This document shows positions 1 through 9,814 of a stretch of 64,000 nt of DNA, piece after piece (position 1 is the stretch's first letter; every line of letters begins with the position of its first letter). The position numbers and the translations under genes are program-made. The stretch lies in the NCBI GenBank assembly GCA_029168955.1, contig JAPDOI010000365.1:248001-312000 (forward strand), read 5' to 3'. The notes below the pieces were generated by a model. The model was not told where the DNA came from and did not search any database. It worked only from the letters and a program-made list of their open reading frames with translations. The DNA comes from Aplectana chamaeleonis (taxonomy: Eukaryota; Nematoda; Chromadorea; Rhabditida; Cosmocercidae).

Positions 1-237
<237 letters not shown>

Positions 238-239
238 TG

Positions 240-639
240 CGCGCGCATGTGCGTGCAGGTGAGCGTGGTTGCGTTAGCGTGCGCATGAGGCGCTAGCCAT
301 TCAACTTACCGCCAGGCGTGGCGGTGCTTGCGGGGACTATTATTACTCCCACGAAGAACGCTGTGACAGCTCGATTTGAAGTGGTCCTTAACTTTGCAAA
401 TCGAAACCTGTAAGCTTTCACCACCATGGTGGCAGAGAATAGTATTGGAATTAATTATTAAGAAAAGAATGAAATTAACGATGAATTAATAAATAAAATA
501 ATGAAAAACTCCTTGCTGTCATCGCCGCCGTGGCTCTGCAACCGTCAATCGCGTGCCGCGCGGGCGTGGCGTCTGGTCATTCATACTGCAATGTCACGCC
601 CGCGCATCACGGGCTGGTGTTGAGGAGTATGAAAAGCTC
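240..639. other. Unassigned stretch
   Basis: Ordinary mixed sequence between the microsatellite and the first MITE. I see no ORF with a recognisable domain, no RNA gene and no clear repeat partner elsewhere in the window. Confidence 0.5.
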
Positions 640-643
640 TTAA

Positions 644-1089
644 AGGCAGTGTTCACGATAAATCTCGTTCTCGAGGTCTCGGTGTGAAACACTAAGTTGA
701 CAGGTGCTGTAGAGGATAGGGTCGAAGCAAGCTACGAAAACTGGCCAGAAATAAATACAAACGGCTTTGAAAGCTCTACCGGTGCGCCTACCTATCCCGG
801 TCCGCCCCCAATCGGACGAGTTTGTGGCGCCGCACACGTTTTGATGGCTAATTGCCAAGCAACTGTGCCGCAGTTAGCATTATCGATTTGCGCAGATTTC
901 GCGATTAGCGCGCGCTTGCGGAAATTAGCAGGGCCCATGATTCTCGTCCGCGCCCTGAATTTAGAAACCGTTATTTTGACTTAATCAGGACGTTTTTCTT
1001 CCCTGTTTCTTCACTATTAGTTACCTCACGACCAAACAATCCCATTTTGGGGTCGAACTCGAGTGCGATATTCATCGTGAACACTGCCT
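644..1089. mobile_element. MITE, TTAA target, AGGCAGTGTTCACGAT termini
   Basis: The left end reads AGGCAGTGTTCACGAT just after TTAA (640-643). The right end is its reverse complement just before TTAA (1090-1093). This is a 446-bp element with terminal inverted repeats and a 4-bp TTAA duplication, the target-site type of piggyBac-like elements. There is no transposase ORF, so it is non-autonomous. Related ends occur at 6800, 20352, 22392, 29260/29736, 30986/31438, 32679, 41508/42055 and 50356. Confidence 0.85.
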
Positions 1090-1295
1090 TTAAGTGTGGA
1101 AGAGGAGGTAGCATACTTGCGTGTGCGTGAGTCTGCCTCACCACGAGGTGCATGAATCACAAACGCTTTCTCAATCCCTTTGCTTCGGAATTTACTATGG
1201 GTAAATTCGCGCCTTGCTCTTTTTTTCTGAATCTCGAAACAGTCTCGCTCCTGAACCTCTATTCTTACGGACCCCATAACCTCCAATTCGAATGT

Positions 1296-1529
1296 TAAGG
1301 CCGAATTTTTCTGTCAGAATTCGCCAGTTTTCTGACAGATTACGGGAGGAGTCCTCTAAATTACAAAGGAATATTGTGGTAACTTTCTGGTAATCTGTCA
1401 GAATCTGTCAACACCAGAGACCTATAGGTGAATTCTCTAGCAAAATTTTCGTAATCGGGCAGTAATTGCAGATTTACCAGTGATTGCTCGGAAAACTCTG
1501 GTAAATTTCTGGTACTACTCCGGCCTGAG
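1296..1529. repeat. Dispersed repeat rich in CTGACAG / GTAATC words
   Basis: This stretch aligns by eye over its whole length with 52953-53186. Shared landmarks are a GAGGAATATTGTGGTAAC block, the CGTAATCGGGCAGTAATTGC block and a terminal CCGGCCTGAG. The end CTGAG and the near-matching start suggest a degenerate TIR element of the CTCAG-ended group. No coding potential. Confidence 0.6.
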
Positions 1530-1908
1530 AGAGCAAGTAGCCTTTCCATGAACAAATTTGCTTCCCATGGCTACGAATTATAACTATAAATTGCTTCCAC
1601 GCGGCCGTGGCTACGTTTCCAGGGAAGTCTTTTGCCATGGGAATGTTCTTGGAACGCATACCAGGACAGCTAATTTCCAAGTTCAAATTTATCACACTTG
1701 CCTAGGCACATAAGATATGAATAAACAGTCAAAGACACAAAACAAAAAAAAAACAACAAATTCAAAAACTATAAACGTAATGCTAATGGAAATAGGACTA
1801 GAACACCATTTATTCCTGTTGAAGGTACCGGCTGACAACAGTTTTGAAACCGAACTACGTGAAAAAACTTGCAATTTCTTACTCAAGCTTAGATATGGTT
1901 GGATACAC

Positions 1909-2034
1909 GGCCTGTTTCCTCAAGAAAAAACGTCTAAATTCAAACCGCGGCTGGCGTGGCGGTTTAAATCTCAATCTCTGAGAATTAAACCGCCGCGGTT
2001 TGAATTGAAACGTTGTTTTCTTGAGGACACAGGC
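1909..2034. repeat. Hairpin / foldback element
   Basis: About 60-bp arms pair with each other: CTCAAGAAAAAACGTCTAAA on the left meets its near reverse complement at about 2005-2025. The tip is CGGTTTAA...TTAAACCG. The pentamer CACGG lies at both outer edges and may be a target duplication. A 149-aa reading frame crossing the hairpin (1717-2166) has no recognisable domain. Confidence 0.7.
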
Positions 2035-2121
2035 CACGGACCTAACTATAATACAATCCAGCTTGAACCGGGAGGAAATGCCGCTAGTCTTGAAACGAGG
2101 CCTAGCGAAGCTAAGTTTGTA

Positions 2122-3660
2122 TCATTGGCCCGTTGTAATAGAAAGTATGAGAGTAAAAAAATCTGATAAATACAATCCCCCGGATGAAATGTACTTTTCT
2201 AGAACCTTTTTTCGGCGTAGAATCCGACTATGGTCTTCGCAGCTGCCTAAAGCCACTCTGAAAACGACTTTCGTACCTATTGTACCTTCCGAAACGCGCA
2301 TTAAATTTTGCAAAACCCGGAAACGGACTTCATAATGGTGTTCAGCTACCAAGACTACCCCGGTGAGCAAAATTTGTGTGAAGACACATTTTCCAAACTG
2401 TCCACAGACTGATAGCGTACGGATTCTCGGTTTGGCGCTTGTTTACTACAATTAGAGGGTTCTGAAAGCGTTTTGAAGAAATGTTCCAGAATTGACCTAA
2501 AATCCTCACAGGTCGGTTATTTGGGACACTGATCACGAATCTGGGGTTTATTTCTCGATTATCCAAAGTTTTCGACTTGATTCGTTCAAAGCTTCACATC
2601 GTTGGAAAATCTGACGGCAAGTCGCGACTTCTGACGATTTCTGCAGTGCTACGATAGATATGGCTCAATCTTTTGTTTACGGGGTTAATTTTATAAGTTG
2701 TCTTATATAAAGAATACATGACATGTGAATTCAGTGTCACATCACAGAGTTAGCCATTCCAGTCGTACTAATCGTAGGTATACACAAAATGACTGATTTT
2801 TGTAAGTACAACGATATTCTGCAGACAAACTGGCTGCAAAGCTGTTTCAGGTCCTATTTCGAACTATGAAGAACGTAGATACGAGAAGTGGCGAGTTGGG
2901 AGCATTTTAGCAATTTGCGCGTAAAGGCGCGTGTGGTGTGTGTGCGTACACACCACGCGTTTTATTTGACGCGTGAGTCCCGATGACCGAGGATTAAGCC
3001 GTGTCCGAGTCAGTATGATGAGCGCAGAGGGGGGAAAGAAAGGCGCTGCCAGCCGGCCTGGCACTCTCTCGGCCGGCCAAAGTGCAAACTGGCTATCTCT
3101 GCTTCTCCGCGGAGAAGGATCATTTACAGCTTCGGCTGTACAGTACAGGGATGGGAGCGATGTTACAAGGGAAGTATACAAAGCGTAGGTCGGATCTGCG
3201 AAAACGATTAGTACCGTTAGTATCTCTTGTGTCTCAATAGTAAAACTGCGCAGCATCCCGGCCCGAGCTGCAGGTTCCAAGAAGTTACAAGCTTAAAAAG
3301 TCATTTTTGTGTGAAGGCACATTTTCCATACTTTGTCCAGACTGACAGCGTTTTGGACTTTCACGGATTTTCGGTTGGGTGTTTATTTCTACCGAGCTTT
3401 GGAAGCGTTTCAGAAAAATGTTCCAGATTTAACCAAAAATTCTCCCAGGCAGGGGGTTTGGGGCGCTGATCACGAATCTGTGGCTTATTAGTCGATTTTT
3501 CAAAGTTTTCGGCTAATTACGTTTGAAGCTTCCCAACCGGGGAACATTTTGAGGGAAAAACGCCACTTTCGAGATTTCCAGATTTCGATAGATATGGCTC
3601 AAAATCATTCTCTGAGGGTTATTTGGAGTGCTCAACACGAATCTGGAACTTTTTTGAACC
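2122..3660. repeat. Decayed repeat units in tandem and dispersed copies
   Basis: The blocks at about 2370-2690 and 3305-3640 align with each other. Shared landmarks are GTGTGAAG.CACATTTTCCA, GATCACGAATCTG and CGATAGATATGGCTCAA. The part at 2122-2370 matches 51515-51745 in reverse orientation. Short frames inside are shared between copies only because the DNA is shared. I see no domain. Confidence 0.55.
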
Positions 3661-5780
3661 TGCAGCTCGGGGCGGGATACTGCGCATTTTTACTATTGAG
3701 CCAGAAGAGATACTAACGATACTAGTCGTTTTGGCAGATCCGACCTACGCTTTGTATACTTCCGTGTTAGTTTGGGTGTGGGGGGGGGATCTCAGCATTA
3801 CAAAAAGGAGTGAAAGGTACAGTTTTCAGAAGTTCAAGGATTTCCATGGAGTCTCTAGGAAGGCAATGACTGATAACGCTATCAGATATCTTATATTGAA
3901 ATTCTTTAAAATTCGCATGAATGAATCTTGAGTGGCTCCCCTAAATAAAGTTTGCACCCAGGGATGAATCTCTGAAGTAATCGATTCTTAAATTAATCCG
4001 CTGAAATGCGTTGTTGGATGTGCTCTTTTCATGCGGTGGTACAGGAAAACCGGTTAACAAGTTGGTTACTTGCTAATTATCAAATGAATTCAGAAAGTCG
4101 TTTTACAACAGCCTTAGGCCCCGGTCATAGTTGGATGAGCCGACGTCTCCAGCCCGGTCGATACACATAGAATGCATTGGAAATGGGATGCGAAAATCAC
4201 TCGGTGTATCCCCCCCCCCGCACCCCCCAACACCCCCCAACACCCACCCGATCGATACGTATGATTGGAATGATGGAGTGAGGTTGAGAAAATCACTCGG
4301 TGTATCCCCCCAACACCCCCGCCGCACCCCCCAACACCCACCCGGTCGATACGTATGTTTAAAATGATGGAGTGAGGTTGAGAAAATCACTCGATGTATC
4401 CGACGCGATCGATATCCATGCAATACGTGGATGACGGCGGATGAGAAAATCACCGGGTGGGCGGGTCGATGATAAAACATTGCGTATCACTAGAAAGCTA
4501 GCCTTACTGCTACCTCCGTTACTTCACCATACTCTCCTTCACTATTTCTCTGAACAGGTGCAATCCTGTCGGCCACGTAATCATCGTCATATCTAGTTGG
4601 ATACACCGAGTGATTTTCTCAACCTCACTCCATCAATTAAACATACGTATCGACCGGGTTGGTGTTGGGGGTGTTGGGGGTGCGGGGGTTGCGGGGGGGG
4701 GGTGTTGGGGGGAGTCGGTGGGTTGCAGATGCAAATAGCACCAACTCTGACCGGGCCCTTAGATGCGAATAGGTTGTTTTTCAAAAAGTTCAACTATGAA
4801 AATGGAGAAAACATTCTTAAAATAACATCTCTACCTAAATAGGTTTCTCAAAAAAAGCAGTCTAACGCTGGCCGAAACGCTCCAACAAAAAAGAACATCA
4901 GGAATGTAGAGTGGGGGGAGTCTACGAAGCTCTGGTACAACCCTAGTGGCCAGTTGATTTCGATTATCACCAGCAGCGGAGCGGTGGGCCTCGCTGAAAT
5001 ATAACTAGTGATAAGGAGGTTTCGACGAAAAAGCCACCGCTCCGCGCTGTGATAACCGAAAACAGGAGTTCACTTGGAATGAAACAGAGTCTAATTGCGC
5101 TTGCTACTGCACTTTGACTGGTTTAAGTTTCTGAACAGCAAAATGAAGCCGCTTGTGTGAATTTACCAATATCATGTCTTCTTTTGAAAAGTAAGTATTG
5201 AGTGCACAAATTTGTTCTCGTACTTCTATGAAGAATAACGAAACGGTCTGTTTTTGCGATTTAAAATTTCAGCCACGGGAAGCGGTTCTCGATGAATTTT
5301 TTCGCAGTCTCATCCACTCCACTTCCCTATTACTCTTTTTGTTAGAATGTTTCTATCAGCACCGAATCACGTGTGCTGGGTAGATCCCCTTTCTGATAGA
5401 ACCTACTTTGCTTCTTTCTTTTTTATCACACGTGCAAAGAATACAGTAATTCAGTAATTTTGTTGAAGGAATTGCGTAGAGCTTTGAAAAAAGGAGCGTT
5501 AGATTTGCTCCCGATCAATCGGAAATAAAAATATTGGTAGAACTCTAAGAAGTTGTTCTTTAGAAAAGGTGACTACAGATGTAATTGTGATGACAGCCTC
5601 AGCATCCACATAGACGAAGCGGTCGTGGCTGTTTGCCGAAATATACATAGAAACTTTAATCATCCTAGAGATGCCAGTCGATGGCACAGTAGTAGCGTCT
5701 TTTACTTTGTATCTCCGTCGCAAGAAGTGGGGTGGAGATCGCAGCAAGCGCGACGGAAAGTGGGCGAGGCATGCTTGGTT
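2980..5780 (+). repeat. Long dispersed repeat, copy 1 (partner 23700-25560)
   Basis: It aligns with 23700-25560 at roughly 80% by eye across several blocks: 2980-3180, 3790-4090, 4760-4840, 5100-5560 and 5560-5770. In the most conserved block I compared the copies codon by codon in the best open frame. Differences fell about equally on positions 1, 2 and 3, and copy 1 has a stop, so it behaves as non-coding repeat DNA. Type is unknown; it is probably a decayed transposon. It is split by the insertion at 4117-4758. Confidence 0.7.
4117..4758. mobile_element. PIF/Harbinger-like non-autonomous element with C-rich satellite
   Basis: TIRs read GGCCCCGGTCATAGTTGG on the left and the reverse complement of GGGCCCGGTCAGAGTTGG on the right, flanked by TTA at 4114-4116 and 4759-4761. 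The paralogous repeat at 24225-24240 lacks these 642 bp and resumes at GATGCG, so it is a natural empty site. Inside are direct copies of a roughly 100-bp unit (CACTCGGTGTATCC, a C-tract, then a CGATACGTATG block), with one unit inverted at 4600-4730. A 3-bp TWA duplication with GGCC ends is typical of PIF/Harbinger elements. Confidence 0.8.
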
Positions 5781-6321
5781 GTCTATGGTATCGCAACCAT
5801 TAGTTCTTGTTGTAATCGCTGCTTAGAAACTGAATGCGTCATGTGCTCTTGAAACCGTCATCACTTTGAGAGCTCGATAACAATTCTCTTGCAGGTGAAA
5901 ACCAAGTCATGGATCTTTGAACTACAAACTTCTTTCTCTGCGAACCAACAGGAGCTTCATGAAGCCAAGCCCTGACAATACTGAGAGTGAAGGTCCTGCT
6001 CGGTCGCGTTTCCAATCTTGTGGCTTTTTCGTTTGGAAACCTACTCAAGTGATGCAGCTTCGGTATTGCGGAACCCTTCCGAACCACACATCGGGATCGC
6101 TTTCTTCTATTTGACAAAAATTGACTCAGCGGAATATAAACCGTATTTCCTTTTCTAGATGTACATGTATTTCTGATTCTCAGGCCTCTATTTTAGATGC
6201 ACTTTGATTAGAGGTGTACTTCTATTATTCGGCGCGATGTTTTGGGTTGCCTATGATGAACCGTTTGCATTATCGGTAAGGATTTTTTGTAAAACACCAA
6301 GAATTTGTGTGCATTCAAATC
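5781..6321. other. Unassigned stretch
   Basis: Mixed sequence after the long repeat. Overlapping short frames on both strands have no domain, and I found no repeat partner in the window. Confidence 0.4.
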
Positions 6322-6618
6322 TCAGACCGGAACATAAAAACGTGGCAATTCAAGCTGACTGTCTGTGGCTCCCACAACCACTGATACCAAACCATTATTC
6401 GCGTCCTTTGTCAGGTCAATTTTTTTCAAGAACTGCATTAGCGCGGCATGGTTTCTTTTACGGAGAAGAATATACTCGTGAATAATGAAGCACTGAAGCT
6501 GATCATCTTTTGGGACTTCCGGAGTGATTGAAAAAAGGGCTATTCTCGAATGGCTTGACAACATCTTCTCCAGAGCAAAGGTCTTTGCGTACATAAGCCA
6601 CTCCAGGTAAACGCCCAT
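6322..6618 (-). CDS. Hypothetical protein or single-exon gene fragment
   Basis: An open frame of 98 residues on the minus strand. Its composition is more protein-like than most frames here: a mix of hydrophobic and charged segments, with an amphipathic Leu/Lys-rich middle around residues 50-70. It starts at an ATG; an in-frame TAG lies five codons upstream, inside a possible splice acceptor AACTAG, so it could be a last exon. I do not recognise the family and found no second copy in the window. It could be a host-gene fragment or chance. Confidence 0.25.
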   Translation of the reverse strand: MGVYLEWLMYAKTFALEKMLSSHSRIALFSITPEVPKDDQLQCFIIHEYILLRKRNHAALMQFLKKIDLTKDANNGLVSVVVGATDSQLELPRFYVPV

Positions 6619-6799
6619 AGTTGGTGGTGCCTAGTTCGCTTGCCGTGTGAACAATTCCTCTAGTCGAACAATACAATTTTCACAACGCTGGCAAGTCTTG
6701 CCTTTGGGAGGACCGTTACCGTCAACGTTTTCTGTCGGAAGAAACCAATTTTTGAATGATGATCACCTATTAAAATCAGAATTCCCTAATACACCTTAA

Positions 6800-6942
6800 A
6801 GGCACAGTTCAACCTCGAAATAGCTTTTCTTTTTTTCTGTCTATCTTGAGAACAGTCACGCACTGATTCCAATGATGTCTCTGAAATCGAACAGGACCCC
6901 CTAGAAACGAAGTTATGGCTTCGCAAAGAGTGGGCTGTGGTG
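6800..6942. mobile_element. MITE end fragment (AGGCA/TTAA family)
   Basis: AGGCACAGTTCAACC follows TTAA at 6796-6799. The next ~135 bp match 29600-29736 in reverse orientation, sharing AACTTCGTT, CATCATTGGAATCA and a terminal GCCTT. Only one end is present. The fragment abuts the truncated gag of the LTR retrotransposon at about 6943, so it marks the breakpoint. Confidence 0.65.
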
Positions 6943-7081
6943 TCGGTTGATGTGCTTGGCTGGGTAGCCTCTAGTATGGGGGTTGTAGAAGACATACCGT
7001 TTTGTGCTTCCATTAACGTTAGTCCTCCTACGATCGTTACCAACACACTAAGTCGTTACCACAGCCTATAAGTATAGTTGA
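6943..7081 (-). pseudogene. Truncated leader and gag start of a second LTR-element copy
   Basis: Leading out of the LTR at 7082, the minus strand repeats the leader and the first ~35 gag codons also found at 15075-15213. Both start at an equivalent ATG (7046 and 15183) and are nearly identical. Identity stops at about 6943, where MITE sequence begins. The LTR at 7082-8046 is therefore followed by the 5' part of another element copy, giving a tandem LTR-internal-LTR-internal arrangement. Confidence 0.8.
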
Positions 7082-8046
7082 TGCCCAGTTACGAGCGACA
7101 ACAACAACTGCAATGCAATATCACGAGGTACAGCTGGCCTAAACCAGGTTGACGCAACGGGTAGACAAGCTGGATTAAGCGTTTTATCCGCAACGTATCG
7201 ACAAGTTAAAACAGTGTTAGGAATGAGATTCACTTGACTCGTGGAGAGAGTTCGCAGCCTACGAAGTTTTTGGTCGACTGTCCAGCCGACACACACGGAC
7301 GAGCGGTTAGGGCCAGGTGATGGCTCTCCTCGACGTCGATAGCGATGTTCGGGTCCTAGATAGCAAGGCCGTATAACAGGCACCCGCCTCGTCGTAGAAT
7401 CCCGATCGATGTCGATCAGCTCGTCCTTCTCTGCTATGTCCCCCCAACAACACACCACCGCGTGTTTCTTGACCACACGAGTGCGCAAGTCCTTGAGCGC
7501 CACCAGTCCTCGCCGAATATGGCCACTGCCAAGTAGTCCTTGATGCTCGTCCACCAGCACCGTGGTGATGACGGGCGCAGCACCGGAACCTACCTGACAA
7601 CTTACCACAGTCACTCTATTGAGTGACTCCAATCACGCGCGACGACACGGCAGACGCTTGACTGATGAGCCACTTCACTGACAGACAGCGAATGGCTGGA
7701 TGAATGACGACTGGACTAGCCAGCACCGCCAGCGCTGGTATATATAGGCAGTCCCGCCCACCGACGGTCCACCTATCAGCTATCACCTCGCCCTGCTCGT
7801 CTGCGTGTCTGTGTATCCTGGGGCCGCGAACTCTCTCCCACACTCGACAATCGAGTGATTGATTTCCCCATGCACAAGAGTGCACGAGACAATGCCCAGC
7901 CACCGGCTGGCAATAAGAACTACTACTAAGAAAAAGGATTATGTACCATGAAACATGAACAAAACTCAACCAAATGATTGTAACACAGCATGACAATATA
8001 GAACAACATGGAGACTATATCACTGACCAAGGACGACATCATGACA
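7082..8046 (-). repeat. 3' LTR (also 5' LTR of the truncated copy)
   Basis: 965 bp reading TGCCCAGTTACG...ATCATGACA on the plus strand. It is about 99% identical to 19042-20011; the main length difference is a C-tract of 6 versus 12 at about 7439. Small overlapping frames inside (up to 188 aa) are shared by both LTRs and have no recognised domain. Confidence 0.95.
7739..7746 (-). promoter_or_regulatory. TATA box in 3' LTR
   Basis: TATATATA lies inside the LTR next to a GC-rich GGGCGGGACT stretch on the minus strand, and is conserved at 19705-19712 in the other LTR. Transcription would start about 30 bp downstream on the minus strand; this is inferred. Confidence 0.55.
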
Positions 8047-8060
8047 TCTCCCCGGCCTCC
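8047..8060 (-). promoter_or_regulatory. Polypurine tract
   Basis: The minus strand reads GGAGGCCGGGGAGA immediately before the LTR terminus TGTCATG. This is the expected position of the plus-strand primer, and it shows that the LTR at 7082-8046 is the 3' LTR of the gag-pol element to its right. Confidence 0.75.
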
Positions 8061-8097
8061 AATAGGCTGCTCCACTCATCCGATTCTTCACACACCA

Positions 8098-9805
8098 TTA
8101 ACGACGATCACCATATAAGCCTCCAGCATAGGAACCACGACGATGGTCACGTTGATCATCCCTGCGGTCGTACCGACTGGGTGAGCGTGAACGTGGTTCA
8201 AACCGAACCGCAGGCCTTTGACGACGACTGTCATGGTGATCTCGCGCCTCTCTACGGTCCTCGACGCGTCCATACCGGACAGGAGTAATTTCTCGGTCGC
8301 GTCGACTTGAATATTCTCGCCGCAGACGTTCCTGCCGGACTGGAGCCTCCTGCTGGTGATCATACCGACCTGATGACCCTCTACTGTTACGCCGAACTGG
8401 AGACTCTCGACGATGGTCACGCCGACCAGTTGAGTTCTGGTCTGTCCGACCTGTCGACGCAAAATGTCCACTCTGGACCGGGGATCTCCTGCGATAACCA
8501 TCGTGCCGATTCACCTGCTCGAAGTGTTCGTGCCCAATTGATCTTCTCTCATGACCGCCCCGTCTTGACGAGTCCTGTCGCTCGCCACGAGCTGGTGATA
8601 TGTGTCGTCGATCACGATATGTAGACACTTCATGTCTTCTCCGGACACCCGTATGTCGCTCTTCCCGAGCTGGCGAGGCGAGTACCATCCGTCTTTGGTT
8701 TTCGACCCAATTATCGATCCTCCGACTCTCCTGGTTACCTTCTGGCACTGCGGGATCACGCTCCCTTTCTTGCGCGAGCTCTGGTTGTTCTCTTTGCGAC
8801 TCTGCTTCCGTCTCTGCCCTCTGCTGGCGGAACATTCGTTTCATTTCCGGAGTCCTGTTAAAATGATGCAGGCAGAATTATAGCTTGTAATGGTCCACTG
8901 TGCTGTTGAGAAACTTCTTGACCTGACTAGGTGCATAGCATACCTGCTGATCTTGTTCACGTATTCCGAGTATTCTGTGTGGAACATCTTAAGCTTCTTC
9001 GGCAGTGCGGTACGGAAGCATGTTGATAATTCGAGGGGCCAGGCCTGGCCTTTGTGCCACTGTCTCTTCAACTAGGTCTCTTAGCAGATCGACTCCTTCA
9101 CCCCATTGTCCTTTATCTTGTGGTCCGGGTAGCACGAACAAATCCGATCCTTCCGACACATTTTGAAGCATAGCCATCCATGGCACATACCAGTCCTGCG
9201 CATCTGCGACATATGTCGGCGAAAACAATACGATCGCGGATTCCATCCACGTAATTTTCAAATCCTGCTGGCAGTATCACGACAGTTCTTTTCCGGTGTA
9301 GCTTCGACCAGCACGTCATGGTCCATGGTGTCGCTAGTACTTCCGATCGCAATGTCGATTCATAAATGTACGCCAGGTGATATGGTTCCTCCCATCTTCT
9401 TGGTGGATGGTCTTCATAGTCGTTTCTCACTGCGCGTCTCAACGCGGCACTGATATGGAGACACCGATCTTTGAGGATCGCATAGGCTACCGCCAGTCCA
9501 CTCGGTGATATCGTGTCGTATTGCATATCCAAAATCAGATCTCTCTTCCATTCTTGTGGGACGTGTGTCTGCATCATAATCGTGATAGCTCGTCCCAATT
9601 CATACGGTGTACGCGGGTTCCATTCCGGTATTGGTGGATTCGGTATCATTCTGGCCCACGGCAACAATGGCTGGCACTTCAACTTCTGACCTAGGTGGTC
9701 GTACGACCCAGGACAGATGAAGTTGATATGTGCGGGGTTCGTGTCATTTGCCACATGACTGCTGAAATAGATACGATTACATTTCATCTTGTTACCTACT
9801 CCCAT
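8098..9805 (-). pseudogene. Third ORF of the LTR retrotransposon, broken, Arg-rich C-terminus
   Basis: A frame opens at ATG 9805, 10 bp after the pol stop, and runs about 180 codons as a Trp/Pro-containing globular-looking protein. It then shifts frame near 9170-9270. The same second frame continues through TAA stops at 8989 and near 8886 to a 248-residue Arg/Ser/Asp-rich tail ending at the TAA at 8098, just before the polypurine tract. This suggests one ancestral protein of about 570 residues. No signal peptide or membrane segment is visible, so it does not look like an envelope protein. The tail resembles RS-type or nucleic-acid-binding tails. Function is unknown. Confidence 0.6.
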
Positions 9806-9814
9806 TGTGACTCG

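Noticed and set aside
5499..5852. Conserved frames on both strands shared with 25242-25613, suggesting a duplicated exon
   Set aside because: Codon-by-codon comparison gave equal changes at positions 1, 2 and 3, and copy 1 has a stop in the best frame. The similarity is that of a non-coding repeat.
7066..7996. LTR-internal frames of up to 188 aa
   Set aside because: Present in both LTRs because the LTRs are nearly identical; no domain and no start context, so not counted as genes.
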